Shown: positions 7,625-17,310 of the stretch, in pieces | How the letters are laid out: every line of letters begins with the position of its first letter | How positions within the stretch are numbered: the first letter of the stretch is position 1 | Origin: Alsobacter soli | GTDB taxonomy: Bacteria; Pseudomonadota; Alphaproteobacteria; Rhizobiales; Beijerinckiaceae | Assembly: GCA_945883115.1 (NCBI GenBank) | Contig: CAMCXA010000006.1 | Span: forward strand, 1 to 64,000 | Direction of reading: 5' to 3' | DNA length: 64,000 bases | Notes under the pieces: model-generated | Seen by the model: the letters and a program-made list of their open reading frames with translations, nothing else | Told to the model about the DNA's origin: nothing | Database searches by the model: none | Translations under genes and position numbers: made by a program

Positions 7625-10600
7625 TATTCATCTCCGCCATTCTCGGCATCGCCAATGATTGTCCATTCTCTCACGCGGGCAAGATGGTCATAGGGCTTGG
7701 CATCTCTTAAAAACTGCACCGCTGGGCGGGAATAGAATGGTCGCCCCCTGTTCCAATGGGCATCAATCAAGCTGACAAATTCATCATAATGCGCTTCCGT
7801 CAGTACGTCGGGATCAATTTCAGTCTTCCCTCTAGAAATATCACGAATAGTTCCCCCATCGCGGTCCATCAATTTAACATAAATAAGCGCCGTAGGCCGT
7901 GTTGCATCAATTTTCGCGAAGGCTCCGCGCTTGACCATTGCCGCCTCAAGAGTCAATTGCGGCGAAAATCCGATCCTGGCTTCATTGACGCCCGGCACGC
8001 GGCCCGTCTTGTAATCAATGACTGCGAAACTCTTGTCGGGGCTAATCTCAATCCGGTCAGCACGGGCGGAAAGAGTGAATTCCCCCCCTCCGGGAAGCAT
8101 GATGGTTAGCTTTCCACTTTCCTCTACCCTTATTAAAGTCCCGTCATTCCGTCGTTTGAGTTCCCAGGCGATGAACCAAGTTGCGGCGCGCTGAAACCTT
8201 GGCCACCAAAAAGCGACGAACTCAGGCAAATGCGCAATCGGCTCAAAAGCCTTCCATGCAAGTGTTTCGAGAGTGGAGATCGCATCTCCCCGCAGCATTG
8301 CAGGATGCAGCAAACAAAACTGGTATAACGCCTGATGAACGGCCGTTCCACGTTCTGCAGCTCCCGGCTCACGGCCAATCGACTCCAGCGGATCAAGTTC
8401 AAGTACATGCTTAGCATAGACCGCATAAGGATCACGACGTAGCGTCTCTATTTCCGTAACACTAAGACGACGCGGCAACAGATGCGATGCCGGAACGGGC
8501 GCAGGTCTTTGTATAGCAGCAACAGCCGGCGACTGATCAATTGCCCGGGCAAGAGCCAAAAGAACGTGTCCCCGATCCAAGGCTGGACCAAAAAGATCTT
8601 TGCCTGCTAACGCTCTGATCCGTTGCAGGAATCGTGAAGCGACAGTCGGATCACCCCCGTTCTTCATAGTTCGTGTAATAATGATCTCTGATGCGCCCAT
8701 CGCTTGAACAAAATCATGAGCGGTTTGCCCGATACGTCGCTCTGGAGACGGCAAATCCAGAGCATCACGTGCTGGACGGTTCAGGAAAGAATCCGATTTT
8801 GTCTCCGGTGGCCACGTTTTTTCGTCGAGCCCCGCCAATATGACCAGATCGGCACTGAGCAAGCGAGCTTCGAGCAATCCCCAGATATGAAGCCTTTTGT
8901 GGTGGGGGCCTCGCCGAACCACGATTTCTCCGGATACAAGTGCCCGAAAAAACATGGGATAATCAAAGAAACTACCGATGATCCCGCTATCTCCTGCTTC
9001 TGAGACACTGTCGAAAAGACGCAGCAAGACATCGCCACCATCCGCAGCGGGAAGAGCCTCGCTGCCATCGTGAAACCGCGCGAGCGTCACCAAAGCCTGC
9101 TCATGCAGCGCCGCAATCCCGGAATAGGAAACCGGTTCCGATCTATATGCTATTGGCAAAGCGCCGAAAGCATTCGAGAGACGGTCGACGATCTCTCTAG
9201 CCGCATCCCAACCTTTCTCCGTAATCCTGCGTAACGGCCTCAAGGCATGGTGATCAAGTTGTGTCGTCGCTGCTAGGTCAATAGCTGCTCGCAGATTGGC
9301 AAGGCCAGGAGAGGGAGTATTCCTTCTGAAAACACCAATTTCAATGGCGTTTCGCCCCGCTATCTTGGACTCATCTGTCATTCCCAGAAGGGTGAGTGGA
9401 TGGTCGATCAGCGCCAACAGACTGTGTGGCCCAAAGCCGTCGGCAGCCGCGTCAATCACAAGCTGTGCAAAAGTTCCTGCTTCCGAACGGGGCAGAGGTA
9501 CACCAGCGGAGTCCCCGACGTCGATATTCCAGCGTCGTAACTCCACTGAAACCCGCTCCGCCAAAGCTCGGTCAGGAGTTACCAGTGCAGCGGTCTTATC
9601 AGGCGTTTCAAGTGCCCCACGCATCGCAATCGCTATCGCCAGAGCCTGCTCATGCTCGTTATCCGCTTCAACAATACTCACCTCTGCAAGAGCGTCAGCC
9701 GTCGAAGCAGCTAAGTTCGTCGATCTGGCCAGATACCATTGATCCGTCGTTTCCGCCGGCTTGAGCGCCTCTGAAAGAAAGGCGTCACGGGCAGCCAGTT
9801 TCCGTTCTGGCAGCCCAATCTGCTTGACATCCTCTCTCGTGACCCCAAGCGTTGTCAGAAGGCGTGCCAACAACGCCTGTGGATGCCCGGGATAGGGCAT
9901 TGACGGCTTATTGCCTGTCAATATCCCCCATGAAATTGGATCCAGTGCCTGATCAAGCCCCGGCAAAACGACGGCGCCCCGCGGCAGCCCTGCGATTGCA
10001 GACAGGAGTGCTGCAGTTGCGGGCATCGAACCGGTTGATCCTGCGGCCACAACGGGGGCAAGCGGGCGATCACGCCGCAGACGTTCAGTCTCTCTCAAAA
10101 TCAGCTTATGGCGCCGCAATGCCGCGTCCATGACACCAATTTCGGCACAGTAATTCGGCCACTCCCGCGCCGCGATTTCCAGAAAATTTTTCGAGATTGC
10201 CCAATATTGGTCAGAAAGATCATCCTCGACGAGTTGATGTATCTGCTCCCAGCCGGTGTCGTGAATTGCAAGCGTATCAATCAATTTCCCAAGGGCGTCG
10301 GCCAATCCCAAGGCGTCCTGCGCAGATGTCGCAACCGCGAACCCGTTCGGGTCGGAGCGGATTCCTGCTGTCAGACGCTCGCTGAATGGATGCTCCCCTT
10401 TATCGCTCGATAGCGCCTCGGAAATGCGCTTCGACCATGCCAACACAAGGCGGGCAAGAATGAGACGGCGACGCGTCGGGTCGATCTCTGGCAGTAATGC
10501 AGCATCGCCTTCAAGCGCTTCCAGCCCGCTATCCAAAAGGAGTTTTTCTTCCGCATCCTCCAACCCGCCAAGAGGCACAATCCGCGGCATCAACAAGGTG

Positions 10601-10806
10601 CGCTCCGGAGCCAACGCTTTCAATGCCTCGGTTAACGCACGGGCGGCACGGCGTGTTGGAACAAATACCGTACCTTCGGCAAGGGATAGCGGATCCCCCA
10701 GTCTTGGCCATCCCTCAATCAGTTGCCCTTCCAAAAGAGCTTTCGCAAGTGATGGCAAAAATGGCGCACCCGGAGGTATCGTGTAGACTTTCGCCTTCAA
10801 TTGCAT
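7624..10806 (-). CDS. addB: Double-strand break repair nuclease subunit AddB
   Basis: A 1060-residue alphaproteobacterial AddB. The N-terminal half has the inactivated helicase-like fold (VFVPTRRAARALTEAL near residue 50). The C-terminal nuclease carries SFAVIDYKTGRVPG, the PD-(D/E)XK core. It is the partner of AddA in end resection. The start codon lies 12 bases after murU, with an AAGG element that overlaps the murU stop codon, so the two genes are tightly linked. The AddA/AddB overlap and matching strand support an operon. Confidence 0.93.
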   Translation of the reverse strand: MQLKAKVYTIPPGAPFLPSLAKALLEGQLIEGWPRLGDPLSLAEGTVFVPTRRAARALTEALKALAPERTLLMPRIVPLGGLEDAEEKLLLDSGLEALEGDAALLPEIDPTRRRLILARLVLAWSKRISEALSSDKGEHPFSERLTAGIRSDPNGFAVATSAQDALGLADALGKLIDTLAIHDTGWEQIHQLVEDDLSDQYWAISKNFLEIAAREWPNYCAEIGVMDAALRRHKLILRETERLRRDRPLAPVVAAGSTGSMPATAALLSAIAGLPRGAVVLPGLDQALDPISWGILTGNKPSMPYPGHPQALLARLLTTLGVTREDVKQIGLPERKLAARDAFLSEALKPAETTDQWYLARSTNLAASTADALAEVSIVEADNEHEQALAIAIAMRGALETPDKTAALVTPDRALAERVSVELRRWNIDVGDSAGVPLPRSEAGTFAQLVIDAAADGFGPHSLLALIDHPLTLLGMTDESKIAGRNAIEIGVFRRNTPSPGLANLRAAIDLAATTQLDHHALRPLRRITEKGWDAAREIVDRLSNAFGALPIAYRSEPVSYSGIAALHEQALVTLARFHDGSEALPAADGGDVLLRLFDSVSEAGDSGIIGSFFDYPMFFRALVSGEIVVRRGPHHKRLHIWGLLEARLLSADLVILAGLDEKTWPPETKSDSFLNRPARDALDLPSPERRIGQTAHDFVQAMGASEIIITRTMKNGGDPTVASRFLQRIRALAGKDLFGPALDRGHVLLALARAIDQSPAVAAIQRPAPVPASHLLPRRLSVTEIETLRRDPYAVYAKHVLELDPLESIGREPGAAERGTAVHQALYQFCLLHPAMLRGDAISTLETLAWKAFEPIAHLPEFVAFWWPRFQRAATWFIAWELKRRNDGTLIRVEESGKLTIMLPGGGEFTLSARADRIEISPDKSFAVIDYKTGRVPGVNEARIGFSPQLTLEAAMVKRGAFAKIDATRPTALIYVKLMDRDGGTIRDISRGKTEIDPDVLTEAHYDEFVSLIDAHWNRGRPFYSRPAVQFLRDAKPYDHLARVREWTIIGDAENGGDE

Positions 10807-10818
10807 GTGATCAAGGCC

Positions 10819-11556
10819 TTAAAGGGTGCTGCGGCGAAGTCGCATTTCGGCTGCCTCGATCGCATTCGGTGTGCCGACATGGAGCCATTCGCCGTCCAGT
10901 CTCAACCCGAAGAGCTTTTCAGCGCTGATGGCCCGATCAAATAACAGATTGAGCGAAAAAGGTCCCTCGGGAGTGTCTGAAAACAACTCTGGCTTCATAA
11001 TCCCGACGCCCGCATAGACGAAGGGCGCTACATGTCGCTCGACCCTTCGGTGCAAACGCCCATCTGCCTCCATCGTGAAATCCCCCTTCCCCTCATATCC
11101 CGTTGCCAGAGCGCTTGCGACGACCAGAAGGAGAATATCCATCCTCTCCGGTTCCCAAGCCTCTGCAAGACGCATCAGGTTCGGCCGGGGTCCGTCGATC
11201 CAGAACGAATCGCCGTTCAGAACAAAAAATGGCTCAGGGCCAAGTGCAGACAGCGCTTTCTTGATGCCACCCCCCGAATCCATCAATCTAGCCGTTTCAT
11301 CCGAAATGATCACGTCGGCTCCCGCGCGTGCCGCAATGTGCGCTCGCAGCTGGTCAGCAAGATAATGTACGTTCATGACAATTCTTGGCACACCAGCCGC
11401 CTCGATCGGTTTAAAGATGTGCTCGATCAACGGCTGCCCGGCAACCGACACCAATGGCTTGGGCCGACTTTCCGTTAAAGGTCGCATGCGCAACCCGAGT
11501 CCCGCCGCAAGAACCATGGCACTTTTTGGCATATTTCTGGGGCGGTTCTGCTTCAT
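10819..11556 (-). CDS. murU: N-acetylmuramate alpha-1-phosphate uridylyltransferase (MurU-like)
   Basis: A 245-residue sugar nucleotidyltransferase with the signature MVLAAGLGLRMRPLTESRPK near the N-terminus and FVLNGDSFWIDGP as the metal-binding aspartate region. Members that sit directly after an AmgK-type kinase convert MurNAc-1-phosphate to UDP-MurNAc in peptidoglycan recycling, and that context is present here. The frame is open to 11643, but the ATG at 11556 has AGGAG nine bases upstream and lies 25 bases after the preceding gene, so it is chosen. Other nucleotidyltransferases share the fold; the MurU assignment is by neighbour. Confidence 0.8.
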   Translation of the reverse strand: MKQNRPRNMPKSAMVLAAGLGLRMRPLTESRPKPLVSVAGQPLIEHIFKPIEAAGVPRIVMNVHYLADQLRAHIAARAGADVIISDETARLMDSGGGIKKALSALGPEPFFVLNGDSFWIDGPRPNLMRLAEAWEPERMDILLLVVASALATGYEGKGDFTMEADGRLHRRVERHVAPFVYAGVGIMKPELFSDTPEGPFSLNLLFDRAISAEKLFGLRLDGEWLHVGTPNAIEAAEMRLRRSTL

Positions 11557-11581
11557 CGCGGGATGCTCCTTCGCTCTGCGG

Positions 11582-13138
11582 TCAGTCCGCACTCCCAAAT
11601 AAATCCGGCATATGCTCCCCATACCAAGCCTTGAGAGGGCCAAGCGTGTGATGAGAGAGATTTCTGCGCAAATATCCTTCCAGCATCGGAATATGTTTTA
11701 AATACTGCGGCTTACCGTCCCGTTGATCAAGTCGCACAAATATCCCGAGAATTTTTGTAAGTCTCTGGGCGCTAAAAAGCGCGAGAGCACTCGAAAAACG
11801 AAGCCCGTCGAAATCGGAATTTTTTGAAGTTCTCATATGCACGTAAAGGTCAGTCATCTCAGACGCCAGCGATTCCGGAACCTGCACCCGCGCATCATAG
11901 ATAATGGAGCCAACATCATATGCAGGATGACCGATCAATGTATCCTGAAAGTCGATCACGCCCACCCGGTCCGTACCCTCCCGGGAGGGTTGCCAGATCA
12001 GGTTGGGTGAGTGGAAATCGCGCAGCACCCATGTCGGCTCGGCTAGCGCAAGAGGCTCAAGTGCCCGTCGCCACAGATTGAGGAATATCCCGCGCGCTGA
12101 ACCCGATAACGGCTTGCCGGTTCGGCTAGGAACATACCAGTCAAGAAACAACTCAATTTCGACCATTAAAGGTTCAAGATCATAAGTTGGAATAGTATAA
12201 TACTGGCCTTCAACAACGGGCAAAGCCCGAGGTAGCTCCTGCCCGTGTATTTCGGCCAGCAACCTGACGGCTTCGAGGTAACGTTCGCGAATGGGACCGT
12301 TGTGATCGACAAAACCGTCAGAACCCAGATCCTCCATGAGAACAAGGCCATCCTGAATGTTTGCCGCATAGATTTCAGGCGCGCTAACTCCAAAAGTTCG
12401 AAGTCCTTTCGCAAGTGCAACAAATGCAGACACATCATCCGCCAGACGCGCCAGCGTGCGATACGTTTTCCCCGCTCGAATAATCGGACCCTGCTTTGGC
12501 GTCGGTGAGATCATCAGAATTGCCGACTTGCCGGGCAGAACAAGCCGCTCATAAAGGCGTGAGGATGCGTCACCTTGCACAAGATCACGTCGTGCATTGC
12601 CCCAACCCGCGTGATCCAACAAATCCGAAAGCGCCCTTGCCTGCTGAATCCGCTCCGCCCAACCGCCTGTTCCGGTGAGTGTGATGGTTCGCCGCATACC
12701 GCCACTGTCAGGCACGATATCCAGTCTGACATCGAGGCGATGGGCGGTAAAAAAGTGTTCCGCCCGTTCAGGCCATTCAACGAGCATCAGCGAGCAGGAG
12801 GCAGCATCCTCCCAACCCAGTTCGATGAGCTCATCAGGCTCTCTAATCCGGTACAAATCCGCATGGACAATGGGAAAACGCGGCCCCTCATAATTCTGCA
12901 TTAACGTAAAAGTCGGGCTTGGCACTTCAAGCTCAGGATCACCCATGATTTCACGGATCAACGCACGGGCGAAAGTTGTCTTTCCTGCGCCCAAATCACC
13001 CGACAACGTAACGAGATCGCCCACGGCAACTGCACCCGCGACCTGGCGGGCTACGTCAATCGTTGCGTCTTCGCTGCCGACATCAAATCTCCAGCGGGCG
13101 ATCTTCGAATTGCGATTTTCCGGCGAATATGACGCCAT
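11582..13138 (-). CDS. TsaE-AmgK fusion: tRNA t6A ATPase plus amino-sugar kinase
   Basis: A 518-residue two-domain protein. Residues ~15-155 are TsaE, with Walker A SGDLGAGKTTFARALI, SPTFTLMQNY and HADLYRI. TsaE is the ATPase of the TsaBDE complex that makes N6-threonylcarbamoyladenosine on tRNA. Residues ~180-510 are an aminoglycoside-phosphotransferase-fold kinase with VLRDFHSPNLIW (catalytic Asp) and GVIDFQDTLIGHPAYDVGS (metal-binding Asp). This matches AmgK, the anomeric MurNAc/GlcNAc kinase. The usual first His of the HxD motif is Leu. The fusion is common in Hyphomicrobiales. It starts 11 bases after divL and is followed by murU, so kinase and uridylyltransferase are consecutive steps. 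Confidence 0.88.
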   Translation of the reverse strand: MASYSPENRNSKIARWRFDVGSEDATIDVARQVAGAVAVGDLVTLSGDLGAGKTTFARALIREIMGDPELEVPSPTFTLMQNYEGPRFPIVHADLYRIREPDELIELGWEDAASCSLMLVEWPERAEHFFTAHRLDVRLDIVPDSGGMRRTITLTGTGGWAERIQQARALSDLLDHAGWGNARRDLVQGDASSRLYERLVLPGKSAILMISPTPKQGPIIRAGKTYRTLARLADDVSAFVALAKGLRTFGVSAPEIYAANIQDGLVLMEDLGSDGFVDHNGPIRERYLEAVRLLAEIHGQELPRALPVVEGQYYTIPTYDLEPLMVEIELFLDWYVPSRTGKPLSGSARGIFLNLWRRALEPLALAEPTWVLRDFHSPNLIWQPSREGTDRVGVIDFQDTLIGHPAYDVGSIIYDARVQVPESLASEMTDLYVHMRTSKNSDFDGLRFSSALALFSAQRLTKILGIFVRLDQRDGKPQYLKHIPMLEGYLRRNLSHHTLGPLKAWYGEHMPDLFGSAD

Positions 13139-13149
13139 TCTCTTGCCTT

Positions 13150-15576
13150 TCAGGCCGCCACTTCCGCGCGGATGGGCTTACCTGAGTCATCAGGAAATAG
13201 GCAGCTGACCAAAGTACCGGCACCCGGTTCTGATACAATTTTTACCTGGCCACCGTGCAATTCTACAAGCGCTCGAACAATGGAAAGCCCCAGTCCAACG
13301 CCACGGTGGCGCGTTCCTGCGCTGTGGGTTTCAAACCTGTCAAAGACGCGATCAATCAACTCGCGGGGAATACCACGCCCCTCATCGCGAACCGACAGCG
13401 AGAGGCCTCCCGAATACCTTCGCGCGGTAACTGTAACCGTCTGACCTACACTGGAAAACCCGATTGCATTGGAGAGCAGGTTAAATAGAACTTGCCGAAC
13501 CCGCTTCGTGTCCGCTCGGAAGGAGCCGATATCAGAGGGAGAGTCAACGACAAGGTTGATATTTTGCTCTGCAAGTCTATCCTTCAAACCTTCAACGGCA
13601 ATCTCGATAGTTCCAAGCACATTGGTATCGCTGATATCCAGTTTGGCCTCGCCAGAGTCGAACGATGCCAGATCAAGAATATCGTCAATAATTGCCATCA
13701 ATGCATTCGATGAATGAATGACGTGACTTGCATATTCTCCTTGCCTTTCGTTGAGCGCCCCGGCTGTGCCGCTAGCCAATAACTCCGTAAAACCGATCAC
13801 ATTCGTGAGTGGCGAGCGAAGTTGGTAGGATACATGATGAATGAAATTCTCGCGTAATTGCGCCGCTTGCTCGAGCGCATCATTTTTTTCCTTCAGCGCA
13901 CGCTCGACCTGCACGGTATCCGAGACATCTACGAAGGTAACAAGCGTTGCTCCGTCAGGCAAAGGCGCAAGAGCGCAGTCCACGATACTGCCATCATGGC
14001 GTTCCATACGGAAAAATTGACCTTTTCGACTTTCATTTAAACCGACAATGCCACTTCGGATTGCAGTCCAAACCGTTACATCGGCAAAGAGATGATGCGC
14101 ATCAAGAATAATCTGGTCGATATGAGGGCGGTTCGCGATCCGGTTCCCGTCAAGCTTCCAAATTGACTCGAAAGACTGGTTTCTGAGCTTGAGGCGACCG
14201 TCGGTTCCGAAAACCGCAACGCCCTCCTTCAGCGAATTGAGCGTTTCGCTCTGCACCTGCGTCAACGAGTTGAAACTCGATTCGAGATGGAACTGTGCCG
14301 TAACATCGTCGAACAGATAGGTTATGCCACCCTGGGGATTTGGATTGATCACAACACGTAACGTTCTCCCCCCAGGCAAATACCAAGCAGTTTCCTGCGT
14401 TTCAACTGATCGATAAGCCTCAAGCAGCGCTCTTTTCCAGCTTCTGTAATCAGCCTGCTCGGGCAATCGACGGGCATCACGCAGACAATCGAGTACTTCG
14501 CTGTCGGTAGGGTGTGAGTCCACAAAGGCATCGGTCAGCTGCCAAAGCTTGCGATAAGCAAGATTGCAGAATGTCAGCCTTTGCCGTTCGTCAAAAATTG
14601 CAACAGCCGTCGGCAACTGATCCAGTGTCCCCACATGATTTGCCATGTGCCGCACCAGATCAGAACGCACCGTCTCGAGATCCGTCACATCAGCGGCATA
14701 TCCCAGCGCGCCGATGTCGACCGGTGTTTCAACAACATCAAAAATTCGACGCTGTCCAAGTACAACTGCAGGAAAACGTCTCTGGAATACTTCGCCCGAC
14801 TTTGTTGTCTCAGCCGCCTCGTTTCGATTGTTATAATCAAGAAACTCGATCTGTCGCGCAATAACGTCTGAGGCATCTGTTGCTTCAACAGCAAAGGCAT
14901 AAGCCTCGTTTACCCAGTTGAGATGTCCGTCTTTGTCACGCAACCATATTGGTTGCGCCAAAGTGTCGAGCATGCCCCGAAGACCCAATATCTCGGTTTT
15001 ATATGCCTCATTGGATGAAGCTATCTGAAGCAGTTCCTGCCGGGTGGAACTGACATCGCGGAGTCTAAGGACGGCCGATCCGATAACTGCCCGTCCCTCA
15101 GCCTCAATGTGACGCCCATTTGTCGCTTGGAGCATGAGATGAAAACCCTCGCCCCTGAGGCGCAAGCGATGAACGGCCGCGTCAAGCGATTGAGCAAGCT
15201 TCGGTGAAAGCCACAAATTGAACGACAATGGCGCTTTTGCACCGACAGCTTCGGTTAATGCCGCAAGGTCCCCCTGAATGTCAGGCTCTCCGTCCGAACT
15301 TGTCCAGCTGATAAAAATCTGCGTCTCGGTGGAAAGAAAAGTTTTCATCCTGTCATGATCAATTCGCAGCGAAGCTACCAATGCCTCGAGGTGGCGCTCA
15401 CCATCACCGCGCTTGCGCCTTCTCGCGATCAAAAACATCACCGCCCGTACAGAAACAAGCAACACCACCGCAGCCAAAGCTATCGATTGTGCTCCAAAAT
15501 TGAACTGGACACCGAATATTCGATCAATAAAATCGAACAAGCCTAAAAAAAATGAATTTTCAGTCGAAAGCTGCAT
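13150..15576 (-). CDS. divL: DivL, tyrosine-bearing PAS histidine-kinase-like cell-cycle regulator
   Basis: An 808-residue protein with one N-terminal membrane segment (about 30-51), several PAS-like regions (about 190-550), a dimerisation helix and a HATPase domain ending near 800 (GVGLGLSIVRALV). The phospho-acceptor box reads HHVSYQLRSPLTNVIGFTE, with Tyr584 where kinases have His. That substitution is the hallmark of DivL, which in Caulobacter binds DivK~P and steers the CckA-CtrA phosphorelay rather than working as an ordinary kinase. The codon (TAC) was checked directly at 13825-13827. The gene is separated from ahcY by a strong terminator, so it probably starts the downstream series from its own promoter. 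Confidence 0.9.
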   Translation of the reverse strand: MQLSTENSFFLGLFDFIDRIFGVQFNFGAQSIALAAVVLLVSVRAVMFLIARRRKRGDGERHLEALVASLRIDHDRMKTFLSTETQIFISWTSSDGEPDIQGDLAALTEAVGAKAPLSFNLWLSPKLAQSLDAAVHRLRLRGEGFHLMLQATNGRHIEAEGRAVIGSAVLRLRDVSSTRQELLQIASSNEAYKTEILGLRGMLDTLAQPIWLRDKDGHLNWVNEAYAFAVEATDASDVIARQIEFLDYNNRNEAAETTKSGEVFQRRFPAVVLGQRRIFDVVETPVDIGALGYAADVTDLETVRSDLVRHMANHVGTLDQLPTAVAIFDERQRLTFCNLAYRKLWQLTDAFVDSHPTDSEVLDCLRDARRLPEQADYRSWKRALLEAYRSVETQETAWYLPGGRTLRVVINPNPQGGITYLFDDVTAQFHLESSFNSLTQVQSETLNSLKEGVAVFGTDGRLKLRNQSFESIWKLDGNRIANRPHIDQIILDAHHLFADVTVWTAIRSGIVGLNESRKGQFFRMERHDGSIVDCALAPLPDGATLVTFVDVSDTVQVERALKEKNDALEQAAQLRENFIHHVSYQLRSPLTNVIGFTELLASGTAGALNERQGEYASHVIHSSNALMAIIDDILDLASFDSGEAKLDISDTNVLGTIEIAVEGLKDRLAEQNINLVVDSPSDIGSFRADTKRVRQVLFNLLSNAIGFSSVGQTVTVTARRYSGGLSLSVRDEGRGIPRELIDRVFDRFETHSAGTRHRGVGLGLSIVRALVELHGGQVKIVSEPGAGTLVSCLFPDDSGKPIRAEVAA

Positions 15577-15732
15577 TCCAAAATCGTCCCGCCGGGTTTC
15601 ATCAGTTCAAAACATTTCTGACGCACATACCGAATCACCAAGACATTACATGGTCGATGATTCGCAGCGGAAGAGGTTAACAAAGCCTAAAGACACGGTT
15701 TCTGAAGACCGTTGCCAATAAGACTCACTTTT

Positions 15733-15766
15733 GAAAAAGGCCCGGCAAATGCCGGGCCTTTTTTTG
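15733..15766 (-). terminator. Rho-independent terminator after ahcY
   Basis: AAGGCCCGGC, loop AAAT, GCCGGGCCTT (15737-15760), a perfect 10-bp stem with T runs on both sides, so it could work in either direction. On the minus strand it lies about 30 bases after the ahcY stop and before divL. Confidence 0.92.
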
Positions 15767-15791
15767 ATCAAATTTGGGCAGGTATGGAGAC

Positions 15792-17198
15792 TCAGTACCG
15801 ATAATGATCTGGCTTGAACGGGCCCTGTGTCGGCAATCCGAGATAATCAGCCTGTTTCGGGTTCAATTTTGTCAACTTCACACCAATCTTTTCGAGGTGA
15901 AGTGCTGCCACTTTTTCATCAAGATGCTTCGGCAGCGTGTAGACCTTCTTGTCGTATTGCCCCTGTTTCGTCCAAAGCTCGATCTGGGCGAGCGTCTGGT
16001 TTGTGAAAGAGGCCGACATCACAAAGGACGGGTGCCCTGTCGCATTGCCGAGATTGACCAACCGACCTTCCGAGAGAACGATAATCCTCTTCCCGTCAGG
16101 GAATTCAACCTCGTCAACCTGTGGCTTTACATTGTGCCACTTCATGTTCTTGAGCGCTGCGATCTGGATTTCGGAGTCAAAATGTCCAATATTGCAGACA
16201 ATAGCCCGGTCCTTCATCGCACGCATGTGATCAACGGTCAGAACATCGACATTTCCGGTGGCCGTCACAAAGATGTCTGCCCGCGTAGCGGCGTCTTCCA
16301 TCGTCGTGACTTCATAACCTTCCATCGCAGCCTGCAAAGCGCAAATCGGATCGATTTCCGAAACCATAACGCGGCATCCTGCATTTCGGAGTGATGCTGC
16401 AGAACCTTTGCCGACATCGCCAAAGCCCGCGATCATCGCGACTTTACCCGCCATCATCACGTCTGTCCCGCGACGAATTCCGTCGACGAGTGACTCACGG
16501 CACCCATAAAGATTGTCGAATTTCGATTTCGTGACCGAGTCGTTCACATTGATCGCAGGGAATAACAACTTGCCTTCATTCGCCATGATATAGAGACGAT
16601 GAACGCCAGTGGTTGTCTCCTCGGTGACACCCTTGATGTTTGCACCGTTGCGGCCGTACCAACCCGGATTGGCCTTCAACTGTCGCTTAATTGATGCAAA
16701 AAGGACCTCTTCCTCTTCGTTGCTCGCCTTGTCGAGAAAAGCGGTATCGCCCGCTTCGGCGCGCATCCCGAGATGGATCAACATTGTTGCATCACCACCA
16801 TCATCAAGGATCATATTCGGGGTCCCGCCGTCATGCCATTCGAAAATTTTGTGGGTAAAGTCCCAGTAATCTTCGAGGCTCTCGCCCTTAATGGCGAAAA
16901 CAGGCGTTCCTGCCGCCGCAATCGCCGCTGCTGCCTGATCCTGTGTCGAATAAATATTGCACGAAGCCCAGCGTACTTCGGCGCCCAGCGCCTGAAGCGT
17001 CTCGATCAACACCGCTGTTTGAATCGTCATGTGCAAAGAACCGGCAATGCGCGCGCCCTTCAAAGGCTGGGACGGCCCGAACTCTTCGCGGGTTTTCATC
17101 AGACCCGGCATTTCTGTCTCGGCGATCTTGATTTCCTTGCGACCCCAATCAGCTAAGCCGATATCTGCAATCCGGTAGTCATGGTGGTGATGAGGCAT
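15792..17198 (-). CDS. ahcY: Adenosylhomocysteinase
   Basis: A 468-residue S-adenosylhomocysteine hydrolase, which splits SAH to adenosine and homocysteine and so relieves product inhibition of methyltransferases. Clear family blocks are [39 protein letters not shown] (catalytic Lys/Asp region), the NAD-binding [10 protein letters not shown], and the C-terminal PFKPDHYRY. The long form, with the extra insert near residue 150-190, is normal for bacteria. It has its own terminator at 15733-15766. The 112-base upstream gap contains an inverted repeat but no recognisable SAH riboswitch. Confidence 0.97.
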   Translation of the reverse strand: MPHHHHDYRIADIGLADWGRKEIKIAETEMPGLMKTREEFGPSQPLKGARIAGSLHMTIQTAVLIETLQALGAEVRWASCNIYSTQDQAAAAIAAAGTPVFAIKGESLEDYWDFTHKIFEWHDGGTPNMILDDGGDATMLIHLGMRAEAGDTAFLDKASNEEEEVLFASIKRQLKANPGWYGRNGANIKGVTEETTTGVHRLYIMANEGKLLFPAINVNDSVTKSKFDNLYGCRESLVDGIRRGTDVMMAGKVAMIAGFGDVGKGSAASLRNAGCRVMVSEIDPICALQAAMEGYEVTTMEDAATRADIFVTATGNVDVLTVDHMRAMKDRAIVCNIGHFDSEIQIAALKNMKWHNVKPQVDEVEFPDGKRIIVLSEGRLVNLGNATGHPSFVMSASFTNQTLAQIELWTKQGQYDKKVYTLPKHLDEKVAALHLEKIGVKLTKLNPKQADYLGLPTQGPFKPDHYRY

Positions 17199-17246
17199 TG
17201 TTTTCCAGCTTTCCTAAAATTGAATATGGCGCGCTTATAGCATCCG

Positions 17247-17271
17247 TATTTCCAAAGAGTCTTTGGAAATA
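17247..17271. repeat. Inverted repeat between ptsH and ahcY
   Basis: TATTTCCAAAG, three-base spacer, CTTTGGAAATA: an 11-base perfect inverted repeat 49 bases before the ahcY start and 40 bases after the ptsH stop. There is no T tract after it on the minus strand, so it is either a protein-binding operator for ahcY or a 3'-end hairpin for ptsH. Confidence 0.55.
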
Positions 17272-17310
17272 TTCCCGAGAAAGGGAACCGGATACCGCTA
17301 GGATGATTAT

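Noticed and set aside
17199-17310. SAH riboswitch upstream of ahcY
   Set aside because: The pseudoknot core expected of SAH riboswitches is not visible; only a simple inverted repeat is present.
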